This document shows, piece by piece, positions 1 through 11,400 of a stretch of 64,000 bases of DNA. The stretch lies in NCBI GenBank assembly GCA_036937835.1, contig CM072879.1, positions 16,609,001 to 16,673,000 of the forward strand, in the 5' to 3' direction. A model generated the notes under the pieces. That model ran no database searches. It saw only the letters and a list, made by a program, of their open reading frames with translations, and was not told where the DNA came from. Origin of the DNA: Pampus argenteus (lineage: Eukaryota > Chordata > Actinopteri > Scombriformes > Stromateidae). A program made the position numbers and the translations under genes. The first letter of the stretch is position 1; each line of letters starts with the position of its first letter.

Positions 1-1199
1 GAAGAGTAAAATAGAAAACAGGGATTGTGACATACAAACCAATGAAATGTGACTCTGGGAAGGAGTAGTGGTGTAACCGAGGAATGCATTCCAGGGATGG
101 ACTCTTCCCCGTCAGGCTCTCCATCATTGTGTTTGTCAGCAGCTCCATCCCCCCATGTGGTGGTGGTGGTGATGTTTCACGCCGGTCGTGGCTAATGTGG
201 AAGTCACTAAAACATTCAAATACTTTCAGGTTACTGTAGCGAAGCTTTAAAATATGTGTTGTTTTTTTTTTTTTTTATCCAAAGACCCACACCTACAGTC
301 TGGTTATGAGATTAAAGCAGGTAAACATACGACAAAAAGCTAATCTGCTAACTAATATATTGTTTTCAAGCATAAATGTGAAATAGAAACTATTTCTATG
401 TTCTCTGTGGTGAGAAATATGATGCTGTGCTTTATTTTATGGGACAGTAAACTTTATAACACCTTATAGGAAACAGTTTTTTTGACATTTAACACATCAA
501 ATGGTTTATCTAGAAAATAGTCAGTAGATTAATCAATACCTAATAAGGTCATTAATTCCTCCGCGGTTGATTGTCTATACTGACAGTAACACACTTGTGC
601 TTCTATGCCCTTTTAAATGTAGTTACACACATACAATCAATACTTAAAATTGTAATAGACAACAGGAAAAGATTAATGATCATTGAACAAATTATGGAAT
701 ATCCTGCATGTTAATGTTGTATACATGCAGACATGATGTTTTGGCGCATCCTAGTGAACAACTCCGATAATGCACGTTGACTACATACAGATTATCACCA
801 ACATCTTCTATCGACAATCATATAAGGAAACAAATGTCCGAGTGTTTAAAAATACGTGTTTTAAGTTTACGAGATGCAACGTTGGAGTCTGAGACAAGCC
901 AGACAACATCGACTCAGAGACGCCTGTTTACGTAAGTTACTATTCTCATTAAACAAACAGTGCTGTCACCAGAGAATGTGCCGGCTGTTCTCTGTATTAG
1001 TTAGGCAAACACTTCGATCATATTTGGACCCTAACAAAAAAAAGAAAGAAAACAATGAAAAAAGAAAAATCCTTTAACTTTTATGGACCATATGTGTGGG
1101 AACTTCACACATCAATTGGTCGATATAAGAGCTCTCTGGCATGTTTGAGACATACAAGATGAGGTGATGATTACAAGCAGTACACGTGCTGTAACATCT
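1..1199. other. Sequence with no recognised gene at left edge
   Basis: AT-rich DNA with no exon I can support. The 67-codon open frame around 874-1077 has no family resemblance and ends in low-complexity Lys/Asn. If the long 3' UTR option (polyadenylation near 431) is used, part of this is MEAF6 3' UTR. Otherwise it is intergenic. Confidence 0.4.
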
Positions 1200-1636
1200 A
1201 CAGATGCTGGATCTTTTAATAAAAAGCCAAAACATGCTCACGTTAACTGGGTTTTTTTTTAATCATTTTTTTGCAAAACAAAATACGTAATAAAAGAATC
1301 CGGGACATTCAGGGGTTATACAAGTATGTGACGCATAACAAAAAAACTTTCTTACAATGGGAAACATGATAATAACCTACACAATAAATACAGTCTTTTT
1401 TCTTTCTTTTTTCTAAACACTATACAAGATGGCGTGTTACTGGACGTGAGCCTCGTCAGGCTCCAAGTAACATGCGGGGTGGTGGTGGGTGGCAAGGGGA
1501 ATGTTTCGAGCAATACACAGAGTACAGACTGAAATATGACAATAAAAAAGGGCATACAAAGGTCACAAAGTCCAGAAATATTGTGATTCTCTATGTGTAT
1601 CCTCTCTGGTGTTTCCAGGTGTTCCAGTCGTCTTTG
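1200..1636 (-). other. meaf6: MEAF6 3' UTR (approximate extent)
   Basis: This lies immediately downstream of the TAA stop on the minus strand. Candidate polyadenylation signals of the ATTAAA type occur on the minus strand at 1258-1263 and 1215-1220, and an AATAAA (minus strand) lies much farther away at 431-436. The true cleavage site cannot be decided from sequence alone. No other gene is seen between 1 and 1200. Confidence 0.4.
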
Positions 1637-4600
1637 TTAAGTTGAATAATCCTACAGGAGGAAGAAGAAAACGATTAAAGTAAAAGACAGTCAGCACTGT
1701 ACACTCAGATATATTAAAACATAAAATAAACTCAACTTACAGCTCTTGGCTTCTTGTTAACCTTCATGTCAAACCTGCAGCAAAAAATAAATAAATAAAT
1801 AAATATATATGCATCAGAAATTTACCAAACCATCAAGCTCTTTCTGAGAGGGATGACAAAAAGCGGCGCCACTACTGAACCATGAGGAAGCCTAAAAACA
1901 AGCCCATAACAAGAACGCTAAATGACCACGTGTCCGTTCTTGTTTGTGCACAAACCTGTAGCCGACCCGTCATGTGACACGACCAGCAGCGTTTATTTAT
2001 TGCTGCCGAATCCGGGCTCAAAGACATATGATAAATCGCCCAGTAACGAGCAACAAAATCCGATGGGAGTTTAGAGTGATGGATGCTGATGTGCATTCAA
2101 AATGAAAGAATGAAGTGTTGGACATGCAGTACGACTGAATCACTAGCAGGCTTAAACTCGACCTACAGGTCAACAAAAAGCAAAAGGCAAGAGTGCAGGA
2201 GAAACTGTAGAAGAGGTTAAAAGACGGAGTTTACAGCAGGCAGGATGTAAACACCACAGAGCAGGAAGTAAAATTCAGACTTACTCAAAGTCATAATCAA
2301 ACATGGCAGAAGGGCTGAAGGGGGGTTGCGGCATTAGGGGAAGGAAGAGAGCAGCAGCTGTTAGTTCACCAACCTGAGTCTAAGCCCTACGTCTACATAA
2401 CACTGCAGTCCGGACTTTACAGTGTGAGAGAACCGCTTCGCCAACACAGTGTGTGTTAGGTGGAGCGCCTGCTGTGTTAATAAGTGGTTAAGACAGTACA
2501 GCATGAGTCAGAAAAAAAAAAACAGGTTGACAGTAATTAGGTAGGTAATACAGTGACATTTACCACTGAAAAGATCTTCTTCGTATACAAATATAAACAA
2601 ACCAGTTGGGTCACTTAACTACCGTAATGTTAACACAACTAGATTTAGTAATAAACAACGGATTTACTGGAAATACTGGATATGTTCGGGAACCTTAAGT
2701 AACCAGGTTAACGCCTCGTATACAACTGAAATGTTTGTCGGATGGTGAAACCACTTCGGAAACCCATCATCCTTTTAGCTGGAAGAAGGTGAGAGAGTTG
2801 GCACTTTAAACCATTTTCACATCTCATCTCTCTTCATGACGGGTGTTTACTTTAATCCTGAGTGCGGCGCCTGGACTCTCCTGGCGTTTACTGTTGGCTT
2901 CTTGCAGTATTTTTCTTCTTTGATTCATATGTCACTTTAACAGGAAACCTATATTCTGTTATTGGGGCAGGGGATTTCCCACCCTCATATTTAAAGTAAT
3001 GCGACTGGCTAAAACCGACACTATGTAGCCTCAAAATTACCTATTACAGCAGAAAAACCGATCAATTAAACAATTCAGACGGTCAATAATGTGTTTGTGA
3101 TTTGAATCAGAGGGAAACATCTTGTCTCACAAATACATTTAAAACACAGCGAGGTTGGCAGTGAAATCTGATTAATGACCTGTTGTAGTACAGGTGGATT
3201 TTACAGTAACCAGGTTCCCACAGCGCAGTGCATGTAAGTTCATTGCAGTGAAGCCTGATTTCTCACCTATAAGCAAACTCACTCATTGACTATAGGCTGC
3301 TGTTGATAAACAGTACAGAGGGGGAAAACAACAACAGTCTCTTGGGTCTTGATTTTCTACCTGTGTCTGTTTTTGTTCTTCCTCTTCTTGTGGCTTCCAT
3401 GATGACTGCCAGAGGAGGAGGAGGAAGCGGCCTTTTGGGGCTTTAGGTCCTGCAGCGTTGAGTCCACGTCCTCCGTGTCTTCCTGGCTCGGCTCGTTTTC
3501 TTGGTTCTGGAGATCTGGAGATGCGTCGCTTTCTGTGCCACTGCCTGCCTCACCTGACGGGGTTCAAACAACAGCACAACCTCTGCGTTACAATTTGCAA
3601 TATGAACATCGGAGACACAAAAACACAACTCTTAACACTGCTCACTTTGGAAATTTAATATAAAAAAAAAAAAGTGACTCACGTTTCTCGTTCATGTGAT
3701 CTGGTATCCCGCCGAGTGCACACACCGCCTGCCGATTAAAAGAGTTGAATAAGCAATTATTTTCTTGTTATGCTGCAACTAACTGAAATACTGCTTGAAA
3801 GAGAAGGACTCACTGCAACTGATGTGACAGACGACTTGCTGAATAAACGCTCTGCCTCCTTAAATTTCCTATTTCTTCTATCAGTCTTACTGTTGGAGTT
3901 CCTGTTAGAAAATGCAAAAAACACACAAACAGCATTCAAGCATTACTTTGCCTTCTATATGCTTCCAAGAGCCAAAGATTTGTGTGTCTTTATTCTAACA
4001 TTTACTTTTGGTTGGTGAGGTATCGGTCCCATCCTCTGATGATGTTGCCATACATCTGAGTGTCTTCTAAGTAGCTGCCTTCAAATGCATATATTTGTCT
4101 TTCCAGGTTCACCAGCGTCTCCTAGAAGAAATTATTTGTTGCACGTTAGTGTCGCTACATATTTAGGATATCAGCTCATCTTTATATAAGTGGGCATCAC
4201 AACACAGATTAGTCAGCTGCTGGGAAGCGTGATTTATGTCAGGGATGCAGAGACAGTAGCTTTGCTCAGTTAAGAGCATCGATGGAAACACAAAAACAGC
4301 ACAACTAATTCAATGTGGTCCATATGTCAACAAACAATATTATAAGATAGGGACAGTAATTTACATTACCAAGTAGTATGCATATTATGTAGATAAAATA
4401 TAAACTTAAGTAAATAAACGATGTGCGTGTGTTATAGGATATATATGTACGGTTAATTAAAAAATATATAATCAAAAGTCAAAAATTGAGCTTGAATATG
4501 TGATTGTTTAACAAGCTAACAAACACTGATGTGCAATATATAGATGGCGCTGAAATCACGCGAGAACTTAGCTAACGTTACACCGGGCGGCAGCTAACAT

Positions 4601-5022
4601 GTAGCTGTTAGCTGGCTATTTATTATTTACAGCCAAAAACAACTGCAACTAAAACTAGTGTTATCAAGTCAAATGTGTTCAAAAAGATAGCAATATATGC
4701 GTTTAAAAAAAACTGTACCAGCGTCCAATATCGAGCGTGAACTATACAATTAATCTTGCTAGTAGACTTAACAGAGGCCTAAGCTAGTTTAGCTTAGCAG
4801 CGTGTTCACTCTGAATCAAACAACAACATTTTATGCTACAGTTAGCGCCAGCAGCGCTTCTACATGACAAGAAACTTAAACCTATAACGTTGTTTTCATC
4901 TTTTGACGACAACACAACAACATAATACTTACAGCGAGGTCTTGTTTCCTCTTCACCAGCTCAGCGAGCTCCCGGCGGGTGTCCGGGATCTGTGGTGGGG
5001 TCGCCTTCGCATGCATCGCCAT
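1637..5022 (-). CDS. meaf6: MEAF6, MYST/Esa1-associated factor 6 (Eaf6)
   Basis: Eaf6-family subunit of the NuA4/TIP60, HBO1 and MOZ/MORF histone acetyltransferase complexes; nuclear. Coding exons, in transcript order on the minus strand: 5022-4933, 4121-4006, 3901-3814, 3728-3683, 3553-3361, 2314-2285 (cassette), 1774-1741, 1651-1637. All junctions are GT-AG and in frame, giving 203 codons (193 without the cassette), against about 191/201 in human. Recognisable family pieces are TRRELAELVKRKQDLAETL and LERQIYAFEGSYLEDTQMYG (an N-terminal coiled coil, shown in parts), NRKFKEAERLFSKSSV in the middle, and a C-terminal basic tail SHKKRKNKNRH followed by NKKPRADYST. The start ATG has a good context and lies in a short promoter shared with stpg1. 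The two residues after the family's usual terminal Tyr (ST) are a small extension. Identity is near certain; the family role is established knowledge. Confidence 0.96.
2285..2314 (-). CDS. meaf6: MEAF6 30-nt alternative (cassette) exon
   Basis: A 30-nt exon with a TTCAG acceptor and GTAAGT donor. It encodes SPSAMFDYDFE at the junction with its neighbours. The same short insert distinguishes the two human MEAF6 isoforms (SPSGMFDYDFE, from memory). Skipping it keeps frame: exon 5 ends in AG and exon 7 begins with G, giving Arg-Phe-Asp. It is therefore probably alternatively spliced here too. Confidence 0.88.
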
Positions 5023-5141
5023 GATGGATCGAGCTATCTGGGAAAACACAACCGTGGCGGGTTTGGTTTAAAAACGACCGAACAACGGTCGCTTTTGCCG
5101 ACAGATGGCGCCACAGGACACAAAAAGTTTTTTTTTTTTAC

Positions 5142-5181
5142 GTCGCCGTAGCAACCTGCCATAGCAACCCGCCATAGTAAC
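5142..5181 (+). promoter_or_regulatory. Three tandem RFX X-box-like sites, 13-bp period
   Basis: Copy 1 (5142-5155, GTCGCCGTAGCAAC) fits the X-box consensus GTNRCC-N(0-3)-RGYAAC exactly. Copies 2 (5155-5168, CCTGCCATAGCAAC) and 3 (5168-5181, CCCGCCATAGTAAC) keep a perfect RGYAAC half site but have a degenerate left half. RFX factors drive cilium and flagellum genes, and the adjacent stpg1 belongs to a sperm-tail repeat family. Occupancy by RFX is inferred. Confidence 0.65.
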
Positions 5182-5198
5182 CCTCCAGGACTTTAAAC

Positions 5199-5252
5199 AT
5201 GGCTCCAGATTTACTAAATTCAGCTGTAACTTTCTGCGCTTTATCCAGCTGA
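5199..5252 (+). other. Short upstream ORF in stpg1 5' leader
   Basis: An ATG in a favourable context (AAACATGG) opens an 18-codon frame that ends in TGA three bases before the chosen stpg1 ATG at 5256. It is in the same frame as stpg1, so the stop blocks an N-terminal extension. It could reduce translation of stpg1, or transcription may start downstream of it. Whether it lies in the mRNA is unknown. Confidence 0.4.
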
Positions 5253-5255
5253 AAT

Positions 5256-8056
5256 ATGGGCAACATGTACCGAGGATTTAATAAAAGTGAGTCTACACAC
5301 TGCTTTCACAGGTGCAGCACCAAAACTTAAAATTTAAAAATAGTCTTTGATACTTTTAAGACTAAACTCAAGACTTAACTACAATTTTACTTTATGGCTT
5401 TACTATTGCTGATAATCTCACTGCTTTTCATGCCTTTTTACTAGTCTACTGATGTAATTTCATTCGTGCCTCTTACTGTAATTTGCTCCTTTGTTTTGAA
5501 TGTGCTATATAAATCAATTAGATTAGATTTTTTTGATAACAAATATGTAATATACATATGACTTTTGTCTAATCTAGCTGAGAAGATCCCTGATTGCAGT
5601 GTTTCATCTTCAATACCAACAAAATACCAAGCGGTGGTGATAAAAAATCAAGAAAAAAAAGGGTTTTCATCTCAAGCTAAGAGGTTTCCATCACAAGTCT
5701 GTCTGGTAGAGAATCTGATCTGATCTGGATCTCATCTTAATACGTTATAAACATGATGAATGAATGAAACATAACCATAATGTATATTTGTTTTCAGAAT
5801 GAAAACCCAGGACCAGGCAGCTATGATTATATTTCCAGTACTGAGGTTAAAAGTCCCTCTTTCTCAAAAAAAGGCACTGCAGGCTTTGTTGCATCCAAGG
5901 TCAGTTTCCCCTGGTTATTTTTTACTTTATTCAGCAGTGGTGGATATTTTTCACTATTTTCTAACATAATTATTATTTGTTTAATTGTGAAAATAATCTG
6001 TAGATCACATTTACGTATTTTCACTTCAGTAAGATTTTTAATGTAGGTATGTAGATTTGTAATGTGGTATTTCCACTTTTATTTATTTATTGAACATCAA
6101 TCTGATTACTGCTACATCACTATTTTTCATATTTTTACTTCCTTTATATTTTCTGTAAAATATAATACATTTTATTTCCTAACATGATTCAGTTTCACAG
6201 CTGTTGCCACACGGATAGATAAAAAAACTTGTTACTTATTTATTGACCAAAAAGTTGTCTTTTTGATATTATATCTAAATATTCCAAAATACTGGAATCA
6301 GTACCCACCTTGTATGAGTTTTTAATCGTAGAATATACATGTCCTTGGTGTCTTGAATGGTAGCGATGGACCTGATGTTGAGTTTAAATTCTGCTAAGAG
6401 TCTTTGAACAGACACGCTTCAATACTAGGAGGATTGAAATGCTTTGTAATATAATCCTCTGTGCCAGGCTGCCAGAGCTTCCAGTATCCCACAGAGAGGC
6501 ATCCCAGGATCAAATGCATACAACCTACCGAGCTGCTTCATGAACAGATACGACTTTAACATTGGGGTCTCCAGAGTGTTTAGATTACCTGTGGCTGTGC
6601 AGCTGAATGGTCCGAAGCACAACACTCCAGCCCCGAATCAGTATGATGTATGTATGTGAATTATTCAAATGTCAGTTGATCTTTTGAGACCGTGCTATAT
6701 GTCTTGTAGTTTATGTGTAGTTTTTTTGTTTCTTCTTTCTTTGCAGATCCGTTGTGGTAGTGGAGAGAGAAACTTTGCGATGGCCGGTACCTCACCTTTC
6801 CTGTCAAAAACTGGACGCGACTCTTTTTGCCTCAACAAAAATGTGCCATCACCATGTAATTACCTCAACTTCTTTCATTTCTCTATGTAAAGTAATTGAT
6901 AATCTAATTTTCTATTGATATTAATTGTTTCCCCTTTTGTCTTATTCATAATTTAATCTCTTGAATTTCTACTATTAAATCATTAATATGTTAAAGGCCA
7001 CTATGAGGTGAACAGCAGCTTCCTTCACAATGCCCCCAAGGCAGTCTTGTCCCCCTTCAAATCAAAAACTCAGAGAATCCCCCCTCCATCGGACAACCAT
7101 GTGCCAGGCCCAGGAGCCTACAGTCCATATCAGGCCCCTGCACCTGTGAAGAAAACCGTATTCCCGTGAGAAAACCAACAATATATATCAGCTTTGAATG
7201 TGTGTTCCCCAGTTATTTCTTTGTCGATAATCAAAAAATATCTTGTCAACTGTGCTTCAAGGAGGAGATATTATCTGGCAATATCAGAGCCTCCTCTGAT
7301 TGTTCCTAAGGACCCTCAGTTGCCAGGCCCTGGACAGTATGACCTTGGGAATTATGACAGTCGGTCCAAGCATCGCATGCCTACCGCTGCATTTGCATCC
7401 AAAACTGAAAGGATACCCCAAGACTCACGGGCCAATATGAAGCCAGGTCCAGGTAATGGCTTACATCAAAAAGTCCTTTGAATACTTAAAAAATAACTTT
7501 ACCTTACAATGTACAGAGCATTTTGTTTGCATTTATTTTATATCAGCACTCTTTTTTATTTTTTGTGAATAACTAGACAAATACAAGTGATGTGATGATG
7601 ATGTGGTGAACCTTTCACCTCCATAAAACACAATGACTACTAAGCACCTGGTTTTGGTGTCAGTCCCAAAACAAAATGAAAAAAGCTAATCAAGAATCAT
7701 TTTATAGATTTCATACACAACTACAGATGCTTTAAATTTGCATTCCTGCTTTGGGAGCTGTTGAAAGTCAATGTGGTAAAATGTAGGAAAACGCTGACTT
7801 AAGTATATGTAAATCAGTCTGTGTAAGGAAAGTAGGCACATATTAAATTTTAATGACATCTCATCATAAGATAACTACTTATAAGGAAAAAATAGCTATC
7901 GAGGCTATCTGGACAACATATGTGCATCAACCGAGAAGCGGCTAGCAAGCATTAACTACTGTTACTGTCTTTTGCTTTTCAGGTTTCTATGATCCACAAA
8001 TTCTGTCAAAGCAGTCCTTCTTTTACAACGACTCCAGGGTCTGGATTCCTGTATAA
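5256..8056 (+). CDS. stpg1: STPG1-like sperm-tail PG-rich repeat protein (MAPO2 family)
   Basis: Exons: 5256-5286, 5578-5696, 5798-5899, 6468-6647, 6747-6855, 6997-7165, 7262-7452, 7983-8056. All junctions keep frame, giving 324 codons, close to the roughly 334 of human STPG1. The protein is built from sperm-tail PG-rich (STPG) repeats. Clear PGPG cores sit near residues 54-57 (NPGPGSYD), 217-220 (VPGPGAYS), 258-261 (LPGPGQYD) and 298-301 (KPGPGFYD). Each precedes a Phe/Ser/Lys-rich block such as PSFSKKGTAGFVASK or AAFASKTERIP, and the C-terminus is RVWIPV. STPG proteins are linked to flagellar and axonemal structures; STPG1 was also named for a role in O6-methylguanine-induced apoptosis. Weakest calls are the GTCTGT donor after exon 2 and the purine-rich acceptor of exon 6. 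The X-box cluster upstream fits ciliary expression. Confidence 0.85.
5300..5525. repeat. Possible retroelement-tail-like repeat in stpg1 intron 1
   Basis: The right end (TGTGCTATATAAATCAATTA) resembles the tail of common fish repeats that end in a 'GTGCTATATAAATAAA' motif. The left portion has the T-rich make-up of such tails. Family and boundaries are uncertain, and this is from recollection only. Confidence 0.3.
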
Positions 8057-8389
8057 AGCTGTTAAGGAAAACTGCTCAGCAAATATAGAAATACATTGCA
8101 CACATAAACCGTGATTGTCTGTAAAATGTTTCTATGCTAGTCCTGTGTCTGTAAATGTCTACTCTCTACTCGCTTTTTTTTAGTTTTCCAGTACCTAGTG
8201 CCTTGTCCTTTTTTTTTTTTTTGTTGTATCACCTCCACCGAGGTTTCAAGCGAGCTCAGTCAATACTAAAAGGTGATGTGAAAACACTGCAGACCACTGA
8301 TTGATCAGGGAATCGTCACTAGAATCATCGTTTGTGGTGGAAAATGAATGAATGAAAAGGAGAGATGCAGAGGAGGAAAATGAAACTAT

Positions 8390-8395
8390 AATAAA
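8390..8395 (+). terminator. stpg1: stpg1 polyadenylation signal AATAAA
   Basis: A canonical AATAAA about 335 bases after the stop codon, and the first good one on this strand, so the 3' UTR is probably about 8057-8415. Confidence 0.6.
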
Positions 8396-8419
8396 AACTG
8401 TTTCCACAGTAAATCATCT

Positions 8420-11400
8420 GATGTATATCTATTTGTACTTCAGAACTGCCTTGAAACAGTCAGAAAACAAGCTTGCTCTCTCTCTCTTTCTCTCATCTTT
8501 TTTTTAAAAGAGTCAGGAAATCTAACTTAACTTAACATTATTAAATGAAGAGAAATGTCCCCTTGTCCTAAACTGGTCGAGTAGAGTCGAATTGAGCCAG
8601 TACCATGTAGTGGAAACACGGCATTAGAGTTGCTGCAGTCCCGACAGCTGCCAGTCCAGTCAGTGGTACGCTACGGTAACAGCTGAGAGCTTGAGATGAC
8701 ACCACAGTGCCAAGCCAACTGCTAGAGGGCAGAGCAGAGGGGTGCAGTGTGACTCTGTATGTGAGCAATGTGACTGACTGGGCATGAGGCAGGGATGGTG
8801 TTTAACCCAAAAGACAAATGGACACCATCAGTCACTCCCTTCATCTGTTGTCATTGGTGAAACACAGAGAACACTTTTCTTGCTCCTTTTTTTTGTTTAA
8901 AACCAAATGCCAGATGGAAACGACTGATTAAAACAAGATGCTATTAATACCTCATGCTTATTACCATCTGCAAAGACGAAGGAGGATGCAATTCAATTAA
9001 AACCGCAGTGTCATCTGCTTGCAAGGAAATCAGTTGGAGATTTTTCCCCAGCTTTGCTCTTGATAACCACACCAACTGCAGACATGCTTGACTCCCACTC
9101 TGCAGCAGCTGTAGTTATATTCAGACTCTGACTTCAGCAGTGTACTCTCCAAATATGTGTACTCGCCCTGTAAAACCAACCCATTGTGTACGTGATGGTG
9201 GTGGTGGGGTGTTACAAGTGGAGAATTTTATAAGTCCCTCTCCGACAGCAAAATGTGCTCTTCTTCTGGTCAAACATCATCCAGACAAATGTTTTAAGTC
9301 TAACTGTAGGCTGTTTGTTGGAGTCCTCTTGGCTTGGAGTCTTTTTGTGCTGCTTCTGTGGTTAGTGTGTGTTGGAGGGGCAATTAACTACAGGTTTGTG
9401 TGGGTTTATGGGAGGCTCTCTGATCCGCCCCTTGTCTCAGTCAGGTACAGGCGAGTATGGACATGCACTCCATCAAAGGAAGTCTCATTGGAAAGCTCTT
9501 TGTCGTGCAAACAGTTCAAAGCTGCATGCAGATTGGTTTAGTTTCTCATTGATCCTTCCTGATTAAACATACTTTACCTTATCTATACCTTTGGGTGCTC
9601 TAATTATTAGGTTAGATTTGGCTCTAAAGCTCATATGCAAGTCACACTAAAGTGATGCTGCCTGCTTCAGAGTGGAGAGCTAATCATGTCGACTTGGGCT
9701 TATGGCTGTTGCTTGGCAGTACATCAGTGGATTGCAAGCGCAATTTGTTCTGCTGTAATTTCACAAGGCTTGTGTAAAACATTTAAAGACACACGGTGTA
9801 TTTATGGAATCCGTCTTAACTATGAGAACATATGACAGTATGACTGAATAATATCAGAAAGAAACATGGAAAAGCAATCTGGCTCAACACCTATTACCGT
9901 ATATGAATCGACATGAAATTGGTTGCAGACTTTCACGATCTCCAGAGGATAAGAAACAAAGGATGCAGAACATCCTTTTAACAAACACATGCAAGATTCA
10001 CAGAGAACAATCAGGTTACCCATATCGTACCTGACCTGACTTGGATAAAAAAATCATCTGCCAAATGACAAAATGTAAATATCTCCAGGTTCATACTCGT
10101 GCAGTGGATAGACAGATTCGACCTGAGGAGAACTTAGATGTTTTCGCTGTGGCATGTTGAAACAAAGAGTCCCTTCACTGATCAACATGCACTCTAATAA
10201 ATGAGGTCATTTGTTTATTTTTGAGATTATATCCTTGAAAATGCACAGCAGCCCCTCCCTCCTGTAACACATGACCTGCAGTATCAACATTTCCTAGGAA
10301 AACAACACATGTTCACGGTGTCTCCAGTATTATCGAGTGCCTGTCAAATTATTGTATTCAGACAAAATATCAGACAGATATTGTTGATATTTGAATTTTT
10401 CTGAGATAAATAGACTGTTAATCCCCTTGGAAGACATGGAAACGCGGCAACAAACACTGTGATATGGATATGGTAGTCTATCTGCGTATTGTTCCTGTGA
10501 TGATAGGAGATGAACACGATAGGCAAATGTCTATTGAGTGCTGCGTTTTTCAAATCCCATTACTGCGTCAACAAATCAGTTTCTACAGAGACTCCAGACT
10601 CCCTCTCAGGCACCAGCAGTTTAGATCCAACTTCATTTGTCCAGATGGAGCTGCTTCTCATCCCTTTCATGTGTGTTGCAGAGCAGCCAGTGGATTGATT
10701 AACAGTGTTTCAGCTTCACAGGCTATCTTTAGCCTCCATGCACCAAAGAAATACTTCAAATTCAAAGCAGCCAAGTTGTGAAAGAGTTTCAGCTGACTCA
10801 TTTAAAGGTTGGAGGGTGAGGAAAAGTAAATAAATGAAAAGGTGGATCAACCGCAGTGAATGATCTGGATGTCGAGACGTCTCCAGCATCATCTGCAGCA
10901 CAAACGGTTTGAATCCCCAAGCCTATAATGTCCTTACAAGCTAAGTGGGTCATGCATTTTATCAATATAAGTATTGTATACATTTATCCTTTTAGCATTT
11001 AGCACAATTCAAATGATATATCATATATCCTACTGTTTATTTTATGGTGGATTATTTTCATTTACACATCATGTATCATCTTTCACATCCTGCAGATTGA
11101 AGGAAAAAAAAAAGACCATCTATAATTAATCTGAATTTTTAATCCAAATCACTGGTCAGACTATTTATATAAAAAAGCCTCTTTTAAAAATGAATGAATG
11201 ACACTCCTTCCCAGCTCTGCAGAGGCTCTTCCATCCTCATCAATGACAGAGGAAATAAACCATAATATTTTGCACAATAATGCACAATAAATTGCCTAAT
11301 AACAGTATTTATTATTGTTTACCTATTGAGGATTTTTATATTTCACCCTGGATAATAAATAATATTGTTTTGTTCACTGATGTGAAGGCATTATAATATT

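Larger units (their letters stand above)
5023..5255. promoter_or_regulatory. Bidirectional promoter between meaf6 and stpg1
   Basis: Only 233 bp separate the meaf6 start codon (minus strand) from the stpg1 start codon (plus strand), so both genes must share this interval for their 5' ends. It contains a cluster of three X-box-like elements (5142-5181), a T-run at about 5129-5138, and no obvious TATA box. That is usual for head-to-head housekeeping promoters. Confidence 0.75.

Noticed and set aside
9140..9541. A 133-codon open frame between stpg1 and map7d1
   Set aside because: No recognisable domain, no convincing splice or promoter context, and an atypical translation.
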